Positions 1 through 9,886 of a stretch of 64,000 nt of DNA are shown here, one piece after another. The notes beneath the pieces were generated by a model. It was not told the origin of the DNA, searched no databases, and saw only the letters and a list, made by a program, of their open reading frames with translations. Made by a program: the position numbers and the translations under genes. The DNA is from Clostridium sp. AM22-11AC (lineage in GTDB: Bacteria > Bacillota > Clostridia > Lachnospirales > Lachnospiraceae), in the NCBI RefSeq assembly GCF_003473545.1, contig NZ_QUCM01000015.1, forward strand, positions 21,520-85,519. Reading direction: 5' to 3'. Numbering within the stretch: position 1 is the first letter of the stretch; each line of letters begins with the position of its first letter.

Positions 1-50
1 TGGCAGCACACTGCCAGAGACCATGTCTATTGGTACCAACTAAAAATAAC

Positions 51-79
51 TTGAAAATCAAATAAAACCGCACTATAAT
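51..79 (+). promoter_or_regulatory. Predicted sigma-A promoter of the TPP leader
   Basis: A -35 TTGAAA at 51-56 and a -10 TATAAT at 74-79 are separated by 17 bp. This lies just upstream of the TPP aptamer, so transcription would start near 86 and the RNA would begin with the riboswitch. A short hairpin at 1-16 (TGGCAG/CTGCCA) precedes it and may belong to the upstream gene outside the window. Confidence 0.7.
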
Positions 80-92
80 AGTAAAGAACTGG

Positions 93-178
93 AAAAGGGG
101 AGCTGGCAGTCAGTCGGCTGAGAGTGGGATGTGTTTCCCAGACCCGTAACCTGATTTGGATAATGCCAACGTAGGGAT
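93..178 (+). promoter_or_regulatory. TPP riboswitch (THI element) aptamer
   Basis: The stretch carries the conserved THI-box blocks in order: the 5' GGGGAGC strand, the CTGAGAG core, a variable stem, ACCCGTAACCTGAT, and the 3' strand around GTAGGGA. In this class thiamine pyrophosphate binding favours the OFF state. The downstream genes, HMP kinase and a predicted HMP transporter, are standard thiamine targets. An intrinsic terminator at 211-246 provides the expression platform. Confidence 0.95.
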
Positions 179-210
179 ATAAAACCGAGGTCTTTTTAGA
201 GTGTGATCTT

Positions 211-246
211 AGCGGATATGTCTGTTGCAGGCATATCCGCTTTTTC
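211..246 (+). terminator. Riboswitch-controlled intrinsic terminator
   Basis: A perfect 10-bp stem, AGCGGATATG (211-220) against CATATCCGCT (232-241), is followed by a short T run. It sits about 30 nt after the TPP aptamer and about 210 nt before thiD, which fits transcription attenuation by the riboswitch. Confidence 0.85.
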
Positions 247-290
247 GTGTGCAATGAGCCAAAGTCCGCGCTTGCGGGAGACCATGGCGA

Positions 291-350
291 ATGCCGCGAA
301 AACCGGAAAAATGCGGAGCTTTTTTCCGGTCTTAGGTCTTCCAGGCGGCA
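291..350 (+). other. Two-tier hairpin in the thiD leader
   Basis: An outer stem ATGCCGC (291-297) with GCGGCAT (344-350) encloses an inner stem ACCGGAAAAA (301-310) with TTTTTCCGGT (320-329). It lies between the riboswitch terminator and the thiD start. It could be a second attenuation or mRNA-stability structure; its function is unknown. Confidence 0.45.
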
Positions 351-457
351 TATTGGGGGCACCACCTTATGTCGCATAATAAAACGTGGCCTGCAGTAGA
401 ACATGTCAAACGTACATTGTATACACTGTGGGAATGCTGAGAAGGGAGAAGACGATT

Positions 458-1264
458 ATGAAAACAGCATTAACGATCGCCGGGAGTGATTCCAGCGGAG
501 GCGCCGGTATTCAGGCCGACATTAAGACAATGATGGCAAACGGAGTATTTGCCATGAGCGCGATCACAGCACTGACTGCGCAGAACACAACAGGAGTAGA
601 GGCAATTTTAAATGCCACTCCGGAATTTTTAGGACAGGAATTAGACTGTATTTTTACTGACATTTATCCGGATGCAGTAAAGATCGGTATGGTATCAGAC
701 AAAGAGCTGATCTGCATGATCGCGGCAAAGTTAAAGCAGTATGATGCGAAAAATGTAGTAGTAGATCCGGTCATGGTAGCGACCAGCGGAGCGAGACTGA
801 TCAGTGAAGATGCTATTGAGACTTTAAAGGCAGAATTATTCCCGCTGGCAAAGATCCTTACACCAAATATACCGGAAACAGAAGAACTGACGGGAATGAA
901 GATCACATCTGTCGCAGATATGGAAGCTGCCGCAAAGAAGATCTCTGAGACATATAACTGCGCCGTACTGTGCAAAGGCGGACATAAGTTAAATGACGCC
1001 AATGACCTGCTTTGGAGCGAAGGAAAAGGACGCTGGTTTGCAGGAAAGCGTATTGATAATCCAAATACCCATGGAACAGGCTGTACTTTATCATCTGCCA
1101 TTGCTTCCAACCTGGCAAAAGGCTTTGATCTGGAAACTTCCGTAGAGCGTGCAAAGGACTATATTTCAGGCGCTTTGGCAGCAATGCTGGATCTTGGAAA
1201 AGGCAGCGGCCCTATGGATCATGGTTTTGCCATTGATAATGAATACACGAGGGAGGCAAAGTAA
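458..1264 (+). CDS. thiD: Hydroxymethylpyrimidine/phosphomethylpyrimidine kinase ThiD
   Basis: ThiD phosphorylates 4-amino-5-hydroxymethyl-2-methylpyrimidine (HMP) twice to give HMP-PP, the pyrimidine half of thiamine, in the cytoplasm. The 268-residue ribokinase-fold protein starts MKTALTIAGSDSSGGAGIQAD, the typical ThiD N-terminus with the substrate-binding GSDSSGGAG loop. The C-terminal NTHGTGCTLSSAIA is the anion-hole and catalytic-base motif. I chose the ATG at 458 because a GAAGGGAGAA ribosome site lies just upstream; the frame is open further 5' but without family similarity. It lies downstream of a TPP riboswitch and 2 nt before the predicted HMP transporter, so both are expected to be repressed by thiamine pyrophosphate. 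Confidence 0.93.
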   Translation: MKTALTIAGSDSSGGAGIQADIKTMMANGVFAMSAITALTAQNTTGVEAILNATPEFLGQELDCIFTDIYPDAVKIGMVSDKELICMIAAKLKQYDAKNVVVDPVMVATSGARLISEDAIETLKAELFPLAKILTPNIPETEELTGMKITSVADMEAAAKKISETYNCAVLCKGGHKLNDANDLLWSEGKGRWFAGKRIDNPNTHGTGCTLSSAIASNLAKGFDLETSVERAKDYISGALAAMLDLGKGSGPMDHGFAIDNEYTREAK

Positions 1265-1266
1265 GA

Positions 1267-2427
1267 ATGGAAAAGAAAACTTCCCTTTTTGATAATGGAC
1301 TGATCTGGTTTGGCGCAGGTGTTTCCCTGGCTGAGATCCTGACAGGTACTTATTTTTCCACCCTGGGATTTGGCCGTGGACTTGCGGCTATCTTACTGGG
1401 ACATGTGATCGGCTGCGTTCTTCTGTTTTTGGCAGGCGTCATCGGCGGAAACAGCCGTTTAAGTGCTATGGAGACAGTAAAGAGCAGTTTCGGCAATAAG
1501 GGCGGACTGTTTTTTGCCCTGTTAAATGTATTACAGCTGGTTGGCTGGACCGCGATCATGATCTATGACGGCGCACTGGCAGCAGGCGGTATCTTTTCTT
1601 CCGGACACTGGATCTGGTGCCTGGTTATCGGCGTTCTGATCATTGTATGGATCATGGTAGGTATCACCAATCTTGGAAAGATCAATACCGTTGCAATGAC
1701 AGCTTTGTTTTTACTGACACTGGTACTGTGCAAGGTGATCTTTTTCAGTGGAAACAGTATTCTTACAGAGCCGGATGACAGCCTTTCCTTTGGTGCTGCT
1801 GTAGAACTGGCAGTAGCTATGCCATTATCATGGCTGCCGCTGATCAGTGACTATACCAGAGAGGCAGAAAAGCCGGTAGCCGCAACTGCAGTCAGCGCTG
1901 TGGTATATGGTCTGGTAAGCTGCTGGATGTATCTGATCGGTATGGGCGCATCTATCCTCACTGGTGAGTCTGACATCGCCCAGATCATGTTAAAGGCCGG
2001 TTTAAGTGTGATCGCCCTGATCATCGTAGTATTTTCAACTGTAACAACTACCTTCCTGGATGCTTATTCTGCAGGTATCTCCAACGAGTCCATTTTCCCA
2101 CAGTTTAAGGGACAGTATGTGGCAGTAGCTGTTACGGTTGTGGGAACCATTGGCGCTATTGTGTTCCCAATGGATGATATTACCGGATTTTTATATCTCA
2201 TCGGTTCTGTATTTGCGCCAATGATCGCCATTCAGATCGCAGATTATTTTATTTTACACAGAGACAGAAGAAAAACTGCATTTGATACCAGAAACCTGGT
2301 GATCTGGGTCATCGGTTTTGTTCTGTACCGTATCCTGATGAATGTGGACCTTCCTGTAGGAAATACACTGCCGGATATGATCATTACCATTATTTTGTGT
2401 GTGATCGCAGGTGCGGTATTACATTGA
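1267..2427 (+). CDS. cytX: NCS1-family permease CytX, predicted HMP transporter
   Basis: This is a 386-residue integral membrane protein of the nucleobase:cation symporter-1 family with about 11-12 hydrophobic segments and essentially no hydrophilic tail. Its N-terminus (LFDNGLIWFGAGVSLAEI) resembles the CytX branch, which is repeatedly found under TPP riboswitches and thought to import hydroxymethylpyrimidine. It starts 2 nt after the thiD stop, so the two are one operon: imported HMP would be trapped by ThiD phosphorylation. The specificity rests on family and context, not on residues I can check. A strong terminator follows at 2445-2486. Confidence 0.87.
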   Translation: MEKKTSLFDNGLIWFGAGVSLAEILTGTYFSTLGFGRGLAAILLGHVIGCVLLFLAGVIGGNSRLSAMETVKSSFGNKGGLFFALLNVLQLVGWTAIMIYDGALAAGGIFSSGHWIWCLVIGVLIIVWIMVGITNLGKINTVAMTALFLLTLVLCKVIFFSGNSILTEPDDSLSFGAAVELAVAMPLSWLPLISDYTREAEKPVAATAVSAVVYGLVSCWMYLIGMGASILTGESDIAQIMLKAGLSVIALIIVVFSTVTTTFLDAYSAGISNESIFPQFKGQYVAVAVTVVGTIGAIVFPMDDITGFLYLIGSVFAPMIAIQIADYFILHRDRRKTAFDTRNLVIWVIGFVLYRILMNVDLPVGNTLPDMIITIILCVIAGAVLH

Positions 2428-2444
2428 GGTAACAAACATAAGAA

Positions 2445-2486
2445 AATCCCCGTGTCTGTACATATTTGTACATAGACACGGGGATT
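2445..2486. terminator. Bidirectional terminator between cytX and the yhaN-like gene
   Basis: A long stem pairs AATCCCCGTGTCT with AGACACGGGGATT around a TACA/TGTA inner pair. It sits between convergent genes and has an A-rich 5' side and a T-containing 3' side, so it can serve both. Confidence 0.8.
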
Positions 2487-2532
2487 GTTGTTATCTACCT
2501 GGAAAAACTATCAGGTGACATGTCTGTTTAGT

Positions 2533-4422
2533 CTAAATCTGTATCAGGTGGTGCTCAATTCCTTCGCTCTTTAATATAGCTTCTTCCCTCTGATGACAGG
2601 TAAAGATGATACACTGGCTGTCCCAGGCACCTGCAAGCCATTTTAAGGCAGTTTTTAAACGGTCATCGTCATAGAGGACGAAACTGTCATCAAAGATCAG
2701 TGGCATGGTGCCGCGGTCGCTGATAACCAGCTTTGCTGCGGCAAGACGAACTGCAAGGTAGATCTGGTCCATAGTTCCGCTGCTGACCTGGTCAATAGGA
2801 ACCAGACGGGTTGGTGTGTTCATAAAGATATTTAAGTTCTGGTCAATGCTCATACTGCGGTAGATGCCGCCGGTAATACCTTCGATCAGTTCAGATGCAG
2901 TTTTATTTAAGTAAAGACCAAAAGAGTCGCGGATGGAAGTAGATAAATGGGTCATGGTTTCCTGGGCCAGATCAAGAGCATTTAATTCTTCCTGAATGCG
3001 CTCATTTTCTGTCAGAACATGTTTTAACTGCTCTGCCTCATTCTTTTTGGCAGACAGCTGTTCTAATTTCTGTTCCAGTTCCCACTGAAGCCGTTGCTGT
3101 TTCTCGATCTCGTCTGATACGCATTCTTCTTTTTCCTGGAGCCTGCTGATATCAGCTGCCATGGTATTTAAGGTATTTTCAGACTGTTCCACAGCCTTGC
3201 TTAAACGCAGGAAACCGGCCAGTTTTCCCTCTAACGCTTCCATTGCCTCTTCAGAAATAGAAGGGTCCTGCAGATGCTTTGAAAAGATCTCCTGAAGCTG
3301 TCTGGTTTCTGTATCCAGCTGCTTTTTAAAATGGCGGCTGCGGGCAAGTAGCATACTGCCGGCTACAGCAAACAGGATACCGCAGAGAATGGCTAATAAA
3401 GCAGGGATCTTTATAAGAGATCCAGAAAGCTGTAAAAACCGGGGCGCAAATCCTGAAAGCAGGGAAATGGCAGTATTTGGGAATAAGAGGAGGAACAGAC
3501 CGCTTGCCAGCCCGGGGACTGCCATCAGAAACAGAAAAACAGCTCCGATCGTGCGGGAATGTTTGCTGCAGGCTTCTAAGGCGTTGTTGTAATCCTGGTA
3601 GTGTTTCCGGGCTTCTTCTGTATATTTTTCTACAGAGGCCTGATTTTCAAACTGGCTGTTGACCAGGATCTGCCGGCCTTTAGCCGCTTTTTCCAAAAGC
3701 ACTTCTTTTTCTTTTTGCTTTTTATCCAGATCATTCTTTAACTGTCCCTTTTCCTGGCGCCTGGCTGTAAGGTGGTTGGCATATTCAGGGGCAGAGATCT
3801 CCTGCTCGATCTTGCGGATCTCACCAAGAATATTGGCATAACTTTTAGCTGCTTCCGGAACAAAATGGGCTTCCAGCTGCTTGCGCTGGTTTTTTAAATA
3901 AGCGCTGGCTTTGGTGATATTTAAAGCAATGCTTCCGGAAGTGTTCAGATTTGCGATATAATTTCGCAGTTCCGAGACCATTCCGCCGTCAGTGGCACAT
4001 TTTAACTGACCGATACTGATGGTATTGTCATAGGCAGTTTCAGACAGGCCGCAGCGCAGCTTGTCCAATAATGCAGTTGTATTTTCTTCTTCTTTTCCTG
4101 AGGTTTCGTTGATCACGCACAGGCGCTTGTCCCCCTTCTGGAAACGGCGCTCAATGCGGTAAACTTCCCCGTCACATTCAACCCGCAGGAAACCTTCATA
4201 GACCCCGCTCTGGGTCCAGGGCTGAAATTTGGAATAGGTATCATTTTTAGAAGCGCGGCCCCGCTGGCGCTCAATGCCAAAGAGCATGCCCTTGATAAAT
4301 GTATGTAAAGTGGATTTTCCGGCTTCATTTTTTCCATAGACTACATTTAAGCCATCTTCAAAGGAAATGTCCCTGTCATGAAATTTTCCAAAGCCGTCAA
4401 TATGCAGACTGAGTATCTTCAT
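2533..4422 (-). CDS. YhaN/SbcC-like coiled-coil AAA ATPase
   Basis: This 629-residue SMC/Rad50-type ATPase is probably the partner of the neighbouring nuclease in DNA end processing. The N-terminus (MKILSLHIDGFGKFHD) leads to the Walker A motif GKNEAGKST near residue 31. Long helical, charged segments follow, interrupted by two hydrophobic stretches around residues 290-360. The signature region SSGTMDQIYLAVRLA and Walker B LIFDDSF lie near the C-terminus. The central hydrophobic pair is a known oddity of the YhaN group and separates it from classical SbcC. The protein is shorter than B. subtilis YhaN. The start at 4422 has AAAGGAG upstream and lies 4 nt after the stop of the nuclease gene, implying translational coupling. 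Confidence 0.82.
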   Translation of the reverse strand: MKILSLHIDGFGKFHDRDISFEDGLNVVYGKNEAGKSTLHTFIKGMLFGIERQRGRASKNDTYSKFQPWTQSGVYEGFLRVECDGEVYRIERRFQKGDKRLCVINETSGKEEENTTALLDKLRCGLSETAYDNTISIGQLKCATDGGMVSELRNYIANLNTSGSIALNITKASAYLKNQRKQLEAHFVPEAAKSYANILGEIRKIEQEISAPEYANHLTARRQEKGQLKNDLDKKQKEKEVLLEKAAKGRQILVNSQFENQASVEKYTEEARKHYQDYNNALEACSKHSRTIGAVFLFLMAVPGLASGLFLLLFPNTAISLLSGFAPRFLQLSGSLIKIPALLAILCGILFAVAGSMLLARSRHFKKQLDTETRQLQEIFSKHLQDPSISEEAMEALEGKLAGFLRLSKAVEQSENTLNTMAADISRLQEKEECVSDEIEKQQRLQWELEQKLEQLSAKKNEAEQLKHVLTENERIQEELNALDLAQETMTHLSTSIRDSFGLYLNKTASELIEGITGGIYRSMSIDQNLNIFMNTPTRLVPIDQVSSGTMDQIYLAVRLAAAKLVISDRGTMPLIFDDSFVLYDDDRLKTALKWLAGAWDSQCIIFTCHQREEAILKSEGIEHHLIQI

Positions 4423-4426
4423 TGGG

Positions 4427-5497
4427 TCAGCTCCTTTCGTCAGTAGTGTGGAGTAAGGCATTTACTCCATAATACAGTGCTTTTTTCTCTACAGGACTCA
4501 TATCTTCTTTCTGAAGTGCCTGGATGAAAAATCCGATCATGTCACTGGAATGCTCTGCAAACAGGGCAGAAAAATCGTAATCCGGCTCTGTATCGTCAAT
4601 AATTTCTGCAATGCGAAACTGTGCTTCCAAAGAAGATAAGTCGAATTCTATATCTGGGTCGCGCATGCCTTTTAAACGGAAACGATAAATATTTTCTTCC
4701 CCGCGTTTGCGGATCTCTGCCATGATCCGGTCAGCCAGTTCCATGTTTGTGGTTTCTCTGGAAACTTTTACTGCCAGAGGCAGATATTGAAGGGTGGCAG
4801 CAGGAACAAATTCCAGGTGTGTTAATTTATGGGTCTCAGGATGGATCTCGCCGGTAAAATATCCATGGACTCCCGTTTCTGTCAGATCCAAAGGTTCCGG
4901 TGATCCACAGTAAGCAATCTTATCCTCAGAGATCACCTGAGGTTTGTGGATATGTCCCAGGGCAATGTAAGAAAATGGGGATAACTCCAGGCTGTTAAAG
5001 TTAATAGGCAGATGGGCAGTGTCTCCGCCATGTGCCATCAGGATCTGGATATGATTGTTCACGGAAACCTGCATATCTTCTAACAGAGGTTTTTTGATCT
5101 CTCTGGTGTGATAACTGAAACCGTAAATTTCCGTATTGATATCCTCAAAATAAACGGAATTAAGGTCCGGGTCCATGAAAAAAGTAACATTGGGGCTCCA
5201 TGAAAAGCTTAAAAGAGCGGAGTTTTCCCGTATGCGGTCATGATTTCCTGCAATGAGGATAACTTTTACATTGGGAATGGTGGTAAACAGATAGTTGACT
5301 TCTTTTAAGTCCCGCACCAGTGGCTGGCGATGGAACAGATCACCGCTGATGAACAGACAGTCTGCCTGCATTTTTCCAGCCTGGGCAATGATCTTCTTAA
5401 AGGTATCTTTGATCGCCTGGGCCCGTTCACTTCCCCAGGGTTTATCTGCATCGGGAGTCATTCCCCAGTGGATATCACCTGTGTGGATAAATTTCAT
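4427..5497 (-). CDS. YhaO/SbcD-like DNA repair metallophosphoesterase
   Basis: This is a 356-residue calcineurin-like phosphoesterase predicted to be a Mn-dependent DNA nuclease. Metal-site motifs are visible in order: GDIHWG near residue 6, GDLFHR, GNHD (IAGNHDRIR), a His in LMAHGGD, and GHIHKPQ. This order matches the Mre11/SbcD fold. The start at 5497 (MKFIHTGDIHWG) follows AAAGGAG; the open frame extends upstream without family similarity. The ATPase partner follows after 4 nt, the usual nuclease-ATPase operon. The C-terminal part is a capping and ATPase-docking region that is less conserved. Confidence 0.85.
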   Translation of the reverse strand: MKFIHTGDIHWGMTPDADKPWGSERAQAIKDTFKKIIAQAGKMQADCLFISGDLFHRQPLVRDLKEVNYLFTTIPNVKVILIAGNHDRIRENSALLSFSWSPNVTFFMDPDLNSVYFEDINTEIYGFSYHTREIKKPLLEDMQVSVNNHIQILMAHGGDTAHLPINFNSLELSPFSYIALGHIHKPQVISEDKIAYCGSPEPLDLTETGVHGYFTGEIHPETHKLTHLEFVPAATLQYLPLAVKVSRETTNMELADRIMAEIRKRGEENIYRFRLKGMRDPDIEFDLSSLEAQFRIAEIIDDTEPDYDFSALFAEHSSDMIGFFIQALQKEDMSPVEKKALYYGVNALLHTTDERS

Positions 5498-5611
5498 GAA
5501 TTTCTCCTTTAAATAGATATACTCCCGAAACGTTTCTTGCACCTGCGCAAAAGAGTCTCGAGAGTACATATGGTGCAAAACAGATGGATTGCTTTGCGTC
5601 GTATATTGATA

Positions 5612-7003
5612 TTATAACTCGCAGTTATTTACAGTTCTTGGGAATGGGATAACGTCGCGGATGTTGGACATACCGGTCAGGTACATTACGCAGCGCTCAA
5701 AGCCAAGTCCGAAACCTGCATGACGGGTGGAACCGTATTTACGAAGATCCAGGTAAAAGCCGTAATCTTCTTTCTTAAGTCCCAGCTCATCCATTCTTGC
5801 AACCAGCTTGTCATAGTCATCTTCACGCTGGCTTCCGCCGATAATCTCGCCAATTCCAGGAACCAGACAGTCTACAGCAGCAACGGTCTTGCCGTCTGGG
5901 TTCATCTTCATGTAGAATGCCTTGATCTCCTTTGGATAATCAGTAACGAATACTGGTTTCTTGAAGATCTCTTCGGTCAGGTAACGCTCATGCTCAGTCT
6001 GCAGGTCGCAGCCCCAGGATACCTTGTAGTCGAACTTGTCATTGTGCTTCATTAACAGTTCCACTGCCTCGGTGTAGGTAATGCGTCCGAACTCAGAGTT
6101 GAGAACGTTGTTTAAACGGTCTAACAGACCCTTGTCTACGAAGTTGTTGAAGAAGTTCATCTCTTCCGGAGCATGTTCTAATACATACTTGATGACATAC
6201 TTTAACATGCCTTCTGCAACGCGCATATCATCATCCAGATCAGCGAAGGCCATCTCCGGCTCGATCATCCAGAACTCAGCTGCATGACGGGTGGTGTTGG
6301 AGTTCTCTGCACGGAAGGTAGGTCCGAAAGTATATACGTTGCGGAATGCCATTGCGTAGGTCTCTGCGTTTAACTGGCCGCTTACAGTCAGATTGGTTGG
6401 CTTTCCGAAGAAATCCTGCTTGTAATCAACGGTTCCGTCTTCATTCTTTGGAATGTTGTTCAGATCCATAGTAGTAACCTGGAACATTTCACCTGCACCT
6501 TCACAGTCGCTTCCTGTGATCAGTGGGGTGTGGACATAAACGAAGTCCTTTTCCTGGAAATACTGATGGATGGCATAGGCAATCAGGGAACGTACGCGGA
6601 ATACGGCCTGGAAAGTGTTGGTCCTTGGACGTAAATGTGAAATAGTGCGCAGGTACTCGAAAGAGTGGCGCTTTTTCTGCAGAGGGTAATCAGATGCAGA
6701 TGCACCTTCAACAGTAACCTCAGTAGCCTGGATCTCAAATGGCTGCTTTGCCTGTGGGGTAGCAACTAAAGTACCTTTAACGATGATAGCGGTTCCAACG
6801 CCTAACTTGGAAACCTGAGCGAAGTTTTCCAGAGTGTCGTGGTAAACAGCCTGAAGTGTCTCGAAATAGGTTCCGTCGCTGATAACGATGAAACCGAATG
6901 CCTTGGAATCACGAAGGCTGCGGATCCATCCGCCAACGGTAATTTCCTTGTCCAGGAACTTTTCCGGATTTTTATAAAGTTCTCTTACTGTAACTAAATC
7001 CAT
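5612..7003 (-). CDS. asnS: Asparagine--tRNA ligase
   Basis: This class IIb aminoacyl-tRNA synthetase of 463 residues charges tRNA-Asn. An N-terminal OB-fold anticodon domain ([25 protein letters not shown]) is followed by the catalytic core. Motif 2 is visible as [21 protein letters not shown], and motif 3 as [27 protein letters not shown]. The phrase [17 protein letters not shown] is typical of AsnS rather than AspS. Length is normal. AAAAGGAGATATTACTC precedes the ATG. A sigma-A promoter is visible at 7069-7097. No T-box motif was found in the leader. Confidence 0.95.
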   Translation of the reverse strand: MDLVTVRELYKNPEKFLDKEITVGGWIRSLRDSKAFGFIVISDGTYFETLQAVYHDTLENFAQVSKLGVGTAIIVKGTLVATPQAKQPFEIQATEVTVEGASASDYPLQKKRHSFEYLRTISHLRPRTNTFQAVFRVRSLIAYAIHQYFQEKDFVYVHTPLITGSDCEGAGEMFQVTTMDLNNIPKNEDGTVDYKQDFFGKPTNLTVSGQLNAETYAMAFRNVYTFGPTFRAENSNTTRHAAEFWMIEPEMAFADLDDDMRVAEGMLKYVIKYVLEHAPEEMNFFNNFVDKGLLDRLNNVLNSEFGRITYTEAVELLMKHNDKFDYKVSWGCDLQTEHERYLTEEIFKKPVFVTDYPKEIKAFYMKMNPDGKTVAAVDCLVPGIGEIIGGSQREDDYDKLVARMDELGLKKEDYGFYLDLRKYGSTRHAGFGLGFERCVMYLTGMSNIRDVIPFPRTVNNCEL

Positions 7004-7068
7004 GATGAGTAATATCTCCTTTTCTCCAATACAAAATTTCTAAAAGCAAAAATGCAATATTATAAGGT

Positions 7069-7097
7069 ATTATAAGGTATTTCACATAATGTTTCAA
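7069..7097 (-). promoter_or_regulatory. Predicted asnS promoter
   Basis: Read on the minus strand, -35 TTGAAA (7092-7097) and -10 TATAAT (7069-7074) are 17 bp apart, about 65 nt before asnS. A tandem copy of the TATAAGGTAT block around 7061-7080 duplicates the -10 sequence. Confidence 0.7.
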
Positions 7098-7172
7098 GGT
7101 TTTCATGCGTTTATGCAGGTTTTCCTAGCGCTTTTAAATGCAGGGTCCCGGTACAGCCATGAAAAGGAAAAA

Positions 7173-7236
7173 ATGTCCCACCTACCAACACACTTGGTTA
7201 ATGGCGGGGGACATATAGTGCCCGGAGGATTTTTAG
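7173..7236. other. Paired hairpins between asnS and glgC
   Basis: Two inverted repeats lie side by side in the 396-bp gap 7004-7399. The first pairs TGTCCC (about 7174) with GGGACA (about 7208), with CCAA/TTGG inside. The second pairs GTGCCC with GGGCAC at about 7218-7242. On the minus strand the first hairpin is followed by a run of T and would act as an intrinsic terminator upstream of the asnS promoter. It may simply block antisense readthrough or be a dispersed palindromic repeat. Confidence 0.45.
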
Positions 7237-7351
7237 GGCACAACATCTTGGGAAAAGTGTAAAATATAAAACATGATATCGAAAAATGTCGGAAAACTGC
7301 ATAAAAAACACAAAATATATTAAAATATTTGTGTACTATTTATAAAGTTTG

Positions 7352-7360
7352 TGGTATAAT
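7352..7360 (+). promoter_or_regulatory. Predicted extended -10 promoter of glgC
   Basis: TGGTATAAT (extended -10 plus TATAAT at 7355-7360) lies 40 nt before the glgC start. The -35 is weak (TGTACT with a 17-bp spacer or TTGTGT with 20 bp). Confidence 0.55.
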
Positions 7361-7399
7361 TATGTTTACCAAAATTATATAACAGCAAGAGGTGATAAC

Positions 7400-8674
7400 G
7401 TGATTAAAAAAGAAATGATTGCCATGCTTTTAGCTGGCGGACAAGGAAGCCGTCTTGGCGTTCTTACACAGAAAGTAGCCAAGCCGGCGGTATCTTTTGG
7501 GGGGAAGTACCGAATCATTGATTTTCCGCTGAGTAACTGTATCAACTCCGGTGTTGACACCGTTGGTGTTCTGACACAGTACCAGCCTTTACGTTTAAAT
7601 TCACATATCGGAATTGGTATTCCGTGGGATTTGGACAGAAATGTTGGCGGCGTGACAATCTTACCTCCATACGAAAGAAGCAAGGGAAGTGACTGGTATA
7701 CCGGTACTGCCAATGCTATTTATCAGAACCTGGAGTATATGGAAGCATATAACCCAGAGTATGTGCTCATCCTTTCCGGTGACCACATTTACAAAATGGA
7801 CTATGAAGTAATGCTTGATTATCACAAAGCAAATAATGCGGATATCACCATTGCTGCTATGCCGGTACCGATCGAAGAAGCAAGCCGTTTCGGTATCCTG
7901 ATCACTGATGAACATAACCGTATTACAGAGTTTGAGGAAAAACCAGCTGTTCCAAGAAGCAACCTGGCTTCTATGGGTATCTATATCTTCAGCTGGCCGG
8001 TTCTGAAAGAGGCTCTGATCAAGATGAAGGACGAGCCTGGATGTGACTTTGGTAAACATATCATTCCATACTGCCACGCAAAGGGCGACCGCAGCTTCGC
8101 ATATGAGTACAATGGCTACTGGAAGGATGTAGGTACTCTTGGCTCTTACTGGGAAGCAAACATGGAGCTGATCGATATCATTCCTGAGTTCAACCTGTAT
8201 GAAGAATACTGGAAGATCTACACCAAGAGTGATGTGATCCCGCCTCAGTACATTGCTTCCGATGCTCACATTGAGCGCAGTATCGTTGGCGAAGGTACAG
8301 AAGTTTACGGTGATGTTATCAACTCCGTTATCGGAGCAGGCGTTACCATTGCAAAGGGTGCTGTTGTTAAGGACTCTATTGTTATGCAGGGAAGCGTCAT
8401 CGGCGCAGGCACATCCGTTGAAAAGGCCATTATCGCAGAAAATGTAAAAGTTGGTTCCGATGTTCAGATCGGTGTTGGCGAATACGCACCAAGTACATAT
8501 GACCAGAAGGTATATCAGTTTGACCTGGCTACCATCGGCGAGAACTCCATTATCCCGGACGGCGTAAAGATCGGAAAGAATACCGCCATAGCAGGCGAGA
8601 CCACCGTAGGCGACTATCCTGATGGATTACTGGCAAGCGGAAATTACATTATAAAGGCAGGTGGCGTGAAATGA
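7400..8674 (+). CDS. glgC: Glucose-1-phosphate adenylyltransferase, catalytic subunit GlgC
   Basis: GlgC makes ADP-glucose from glucose 1-phosphate and ATP, the committed step of glycogen synthesis. The 424-residue protein has an N-terminal nucleotidyltransferase domain with the [13 protein letters not shown] signature near residue 10, the pyrophosphorylase motif [12 protein letters not shown], and FEEKP. A C-terminal left-handed beta-helix of hexapeptide repeats follows from about residue 285. I set the start at the GTG at 7400 ([13 protein letters not shown]), preceded by AAGAGGTG; upstream codons do not match the family. The stop overlaps the glgD start by 4 nt (ATGA), so the two subunits are translationally coupled. 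Confidence 0.95.
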   Translation: MIKKEMIAMLLAGGQGSRLGVLTQKVAKPAVSFGGKYRIIDFPLSNCINSGVDTVGVLTQYQPLRLNSHIGIGIPWDLDRNVGGVTILPPYERSKGSDWYTGTANAIYQNLEYMEAYNPEYVLILSGDHIYKMDYEVMLDYHKANNADITIAAMPVPIEEASRFGILITDEHNRITEFEEKPAVPRSNLASMGIYIFSWPVLKEALIKMKDEPGCDFGKHIIPYCHAKGDRSFAYEYNGYWKDVGTLGSYWEANMELIDIIPEFNLYEEYWKIYTKSDVIPPQYIASDAHIERSIVGEGTEVYGDVINSVIGAGVTIAKGAVVKDSIVMQGSVIGAGTSVEKAIIAENVKVGSDVQIGVGEYAPSTYDQKVYQFDLATIGENSIIPDGVKIGKNTAIAGETTVGDYPDGLLASGNYIIKAGGVK

Positions 8675-9792
8675 GAGCAATCGGTATCGTATTAGCAGGT
8701 GGTAACAGCAAGAGGATGCGGGAACTGTCCAGTAAAAGAGCAGTGGCTGCTATGCCGGTTGCAGGAAGCTACCGCAGTATTGACTTTGCATTAAGCAATA
8801 TGACAAACTCCCACATTCAGAATGTGGCTGTATTTACACAGTATAACTCCAGATCCTTAAACCTTCATCTGAGTTCCTCCAAGTGGTGGGATTTCGGACG
8901 TAAGCAGGGCGGACTGTATGTATTTACACCATCCATTACTCCTGAAAACGGAGACTGGTACCGTGGTACAGCAGATGCTCTTTACCAGAACCTGACCTTC
9001 TTAAAGAACAGCCATGAGCCATATGTAGTTATCACCTCTGGTGACGGCGTTTATAAGCTGGATTACAACAAGGTTCTGGAATACCATATTGAGAAGAAAG
9101 CGGATATTACCGTTGTCTGCAAAGATATGGAAGAGGGAACGGATGTTACCCGTTTCGGATGCGTTAAGTTAAATGATGACGGACGCATCACTGATTTTGA
9201 AGAAAAGCCAATGGCTTCTGACGCTACCACCATTTCCTGTGGTATCTATGTTATCCGCAGAAGACAGCTGATCGAGCTGTTAGAGCGCTGCGCAGCAGAA
9301 GACAGATACGACCTGGTAAATGATATCCTGGTACGTTATAAGAACTTAAAGAGGATCTATGCTTATAAGTTAGACAGCTACTGGAGCAATATTGCAACCG
9401 TTGATTCTTACTATAAGACCAACATGGATTTCTTAAAGCCGGAAGTAAGAGATTATTTCTTCAAACAGTATCCGGATGTTTATACCAAGATCGATGATCT
9501 TCCACCGGCAAAATACAATCCAGGAGCAGTTGTTAGGAACAGCCTTGTTTCCAGTGGATGTATTTTAAATGGTACGGTAGAAAACTCTATCCTCTTTAAG
9601 AAGGCATACGTTGGAAATAACTGTATCATCAAGAATTCTATTATCTTAAATGATGTTTATATTGGTGATAATACAGTGATCGAGAACTGTATCGTAGAGA
9701 GCCGGGATACCATCCGCGCCAATACAACCTATATCGGAACACCTGATAACATCAAGATCGTTATTGAGAAGAATGAACGCTACACACTGTAG
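8671..9792 (+). CDS. glgD: Glucose-1-phosphate adenylyltransferase regulatory subunit GlgD
   Basis: This 373-residue paralogue of GlgC forms the second subunit of ADP-glucose pyrophosphorylase in Firmicutes. It starts [20 protein letters not shown], where the nucleotide loop is altered relative to GlgC (GGNSKRM instead of GGQGSRL), and the catalytic motif reads [14 protein letters not shown] rather than GDHIYKMDY. These changes fit a non-catalytic, regulatory role. A C-terminal beta-helix with [23 protein letters not shown] repeats is present. It is coupled to glgC by an ATGA overlap. Confidence 0.94.
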   Translation: MRAIGIVLAGGNSKRMRELSSKRAVAAMPVAGSYRSIDFALSNMTNSHIQNVAVFTQYNSRSLNLHLSSSKWWDFGRKQGGLYVFTPSITPENGDWYRGTADALYQNLTFLKNSHEPYVVITSGDGVYKLDYNKVLEYHIEKKADITVVCKDMEEGTDVTRFGCVKLNDDGRITDFEEKPMASDATTISCGIYVIRRRQLIELLERCAAEDRYDLVNDILVRYKNLKRIYAYKLDSYWSNIATVDSYYKTNMDFLKPEVRDYFFKQYPDVYTKIDDLPPAKYNPGAVVRNSLVSSGCILNGTVENSILFKKAYVGNNCIIKNSIILNDVYIGDNTVIENCIVESRDTIRANTTYIGTPDNIKIVIEKNERYTL

Positions 9793-9886
9793 ATAAGTAG
9801 TAAATAGTGCGGCCCGTTTTTTTCTGATTCCTTCAGAAGGGGTGCAGCACGGGGGCTGACGGAGGAAGCGGAAGGAGTATTAAAGC

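Noticed and set aside
27..404. A 125-codon minus-strand frame at the window start
   Set aside because: It covers the TPP riboswitch and terminator, has no ribosome site and its translation is not protein-like.
5612..7350. Possible T-box control of asnS
   Set aside because: I found no AGGGTGGNACCGCG-like antiterminator motif, and a normal promoter lies only about 65 nt before the gene.
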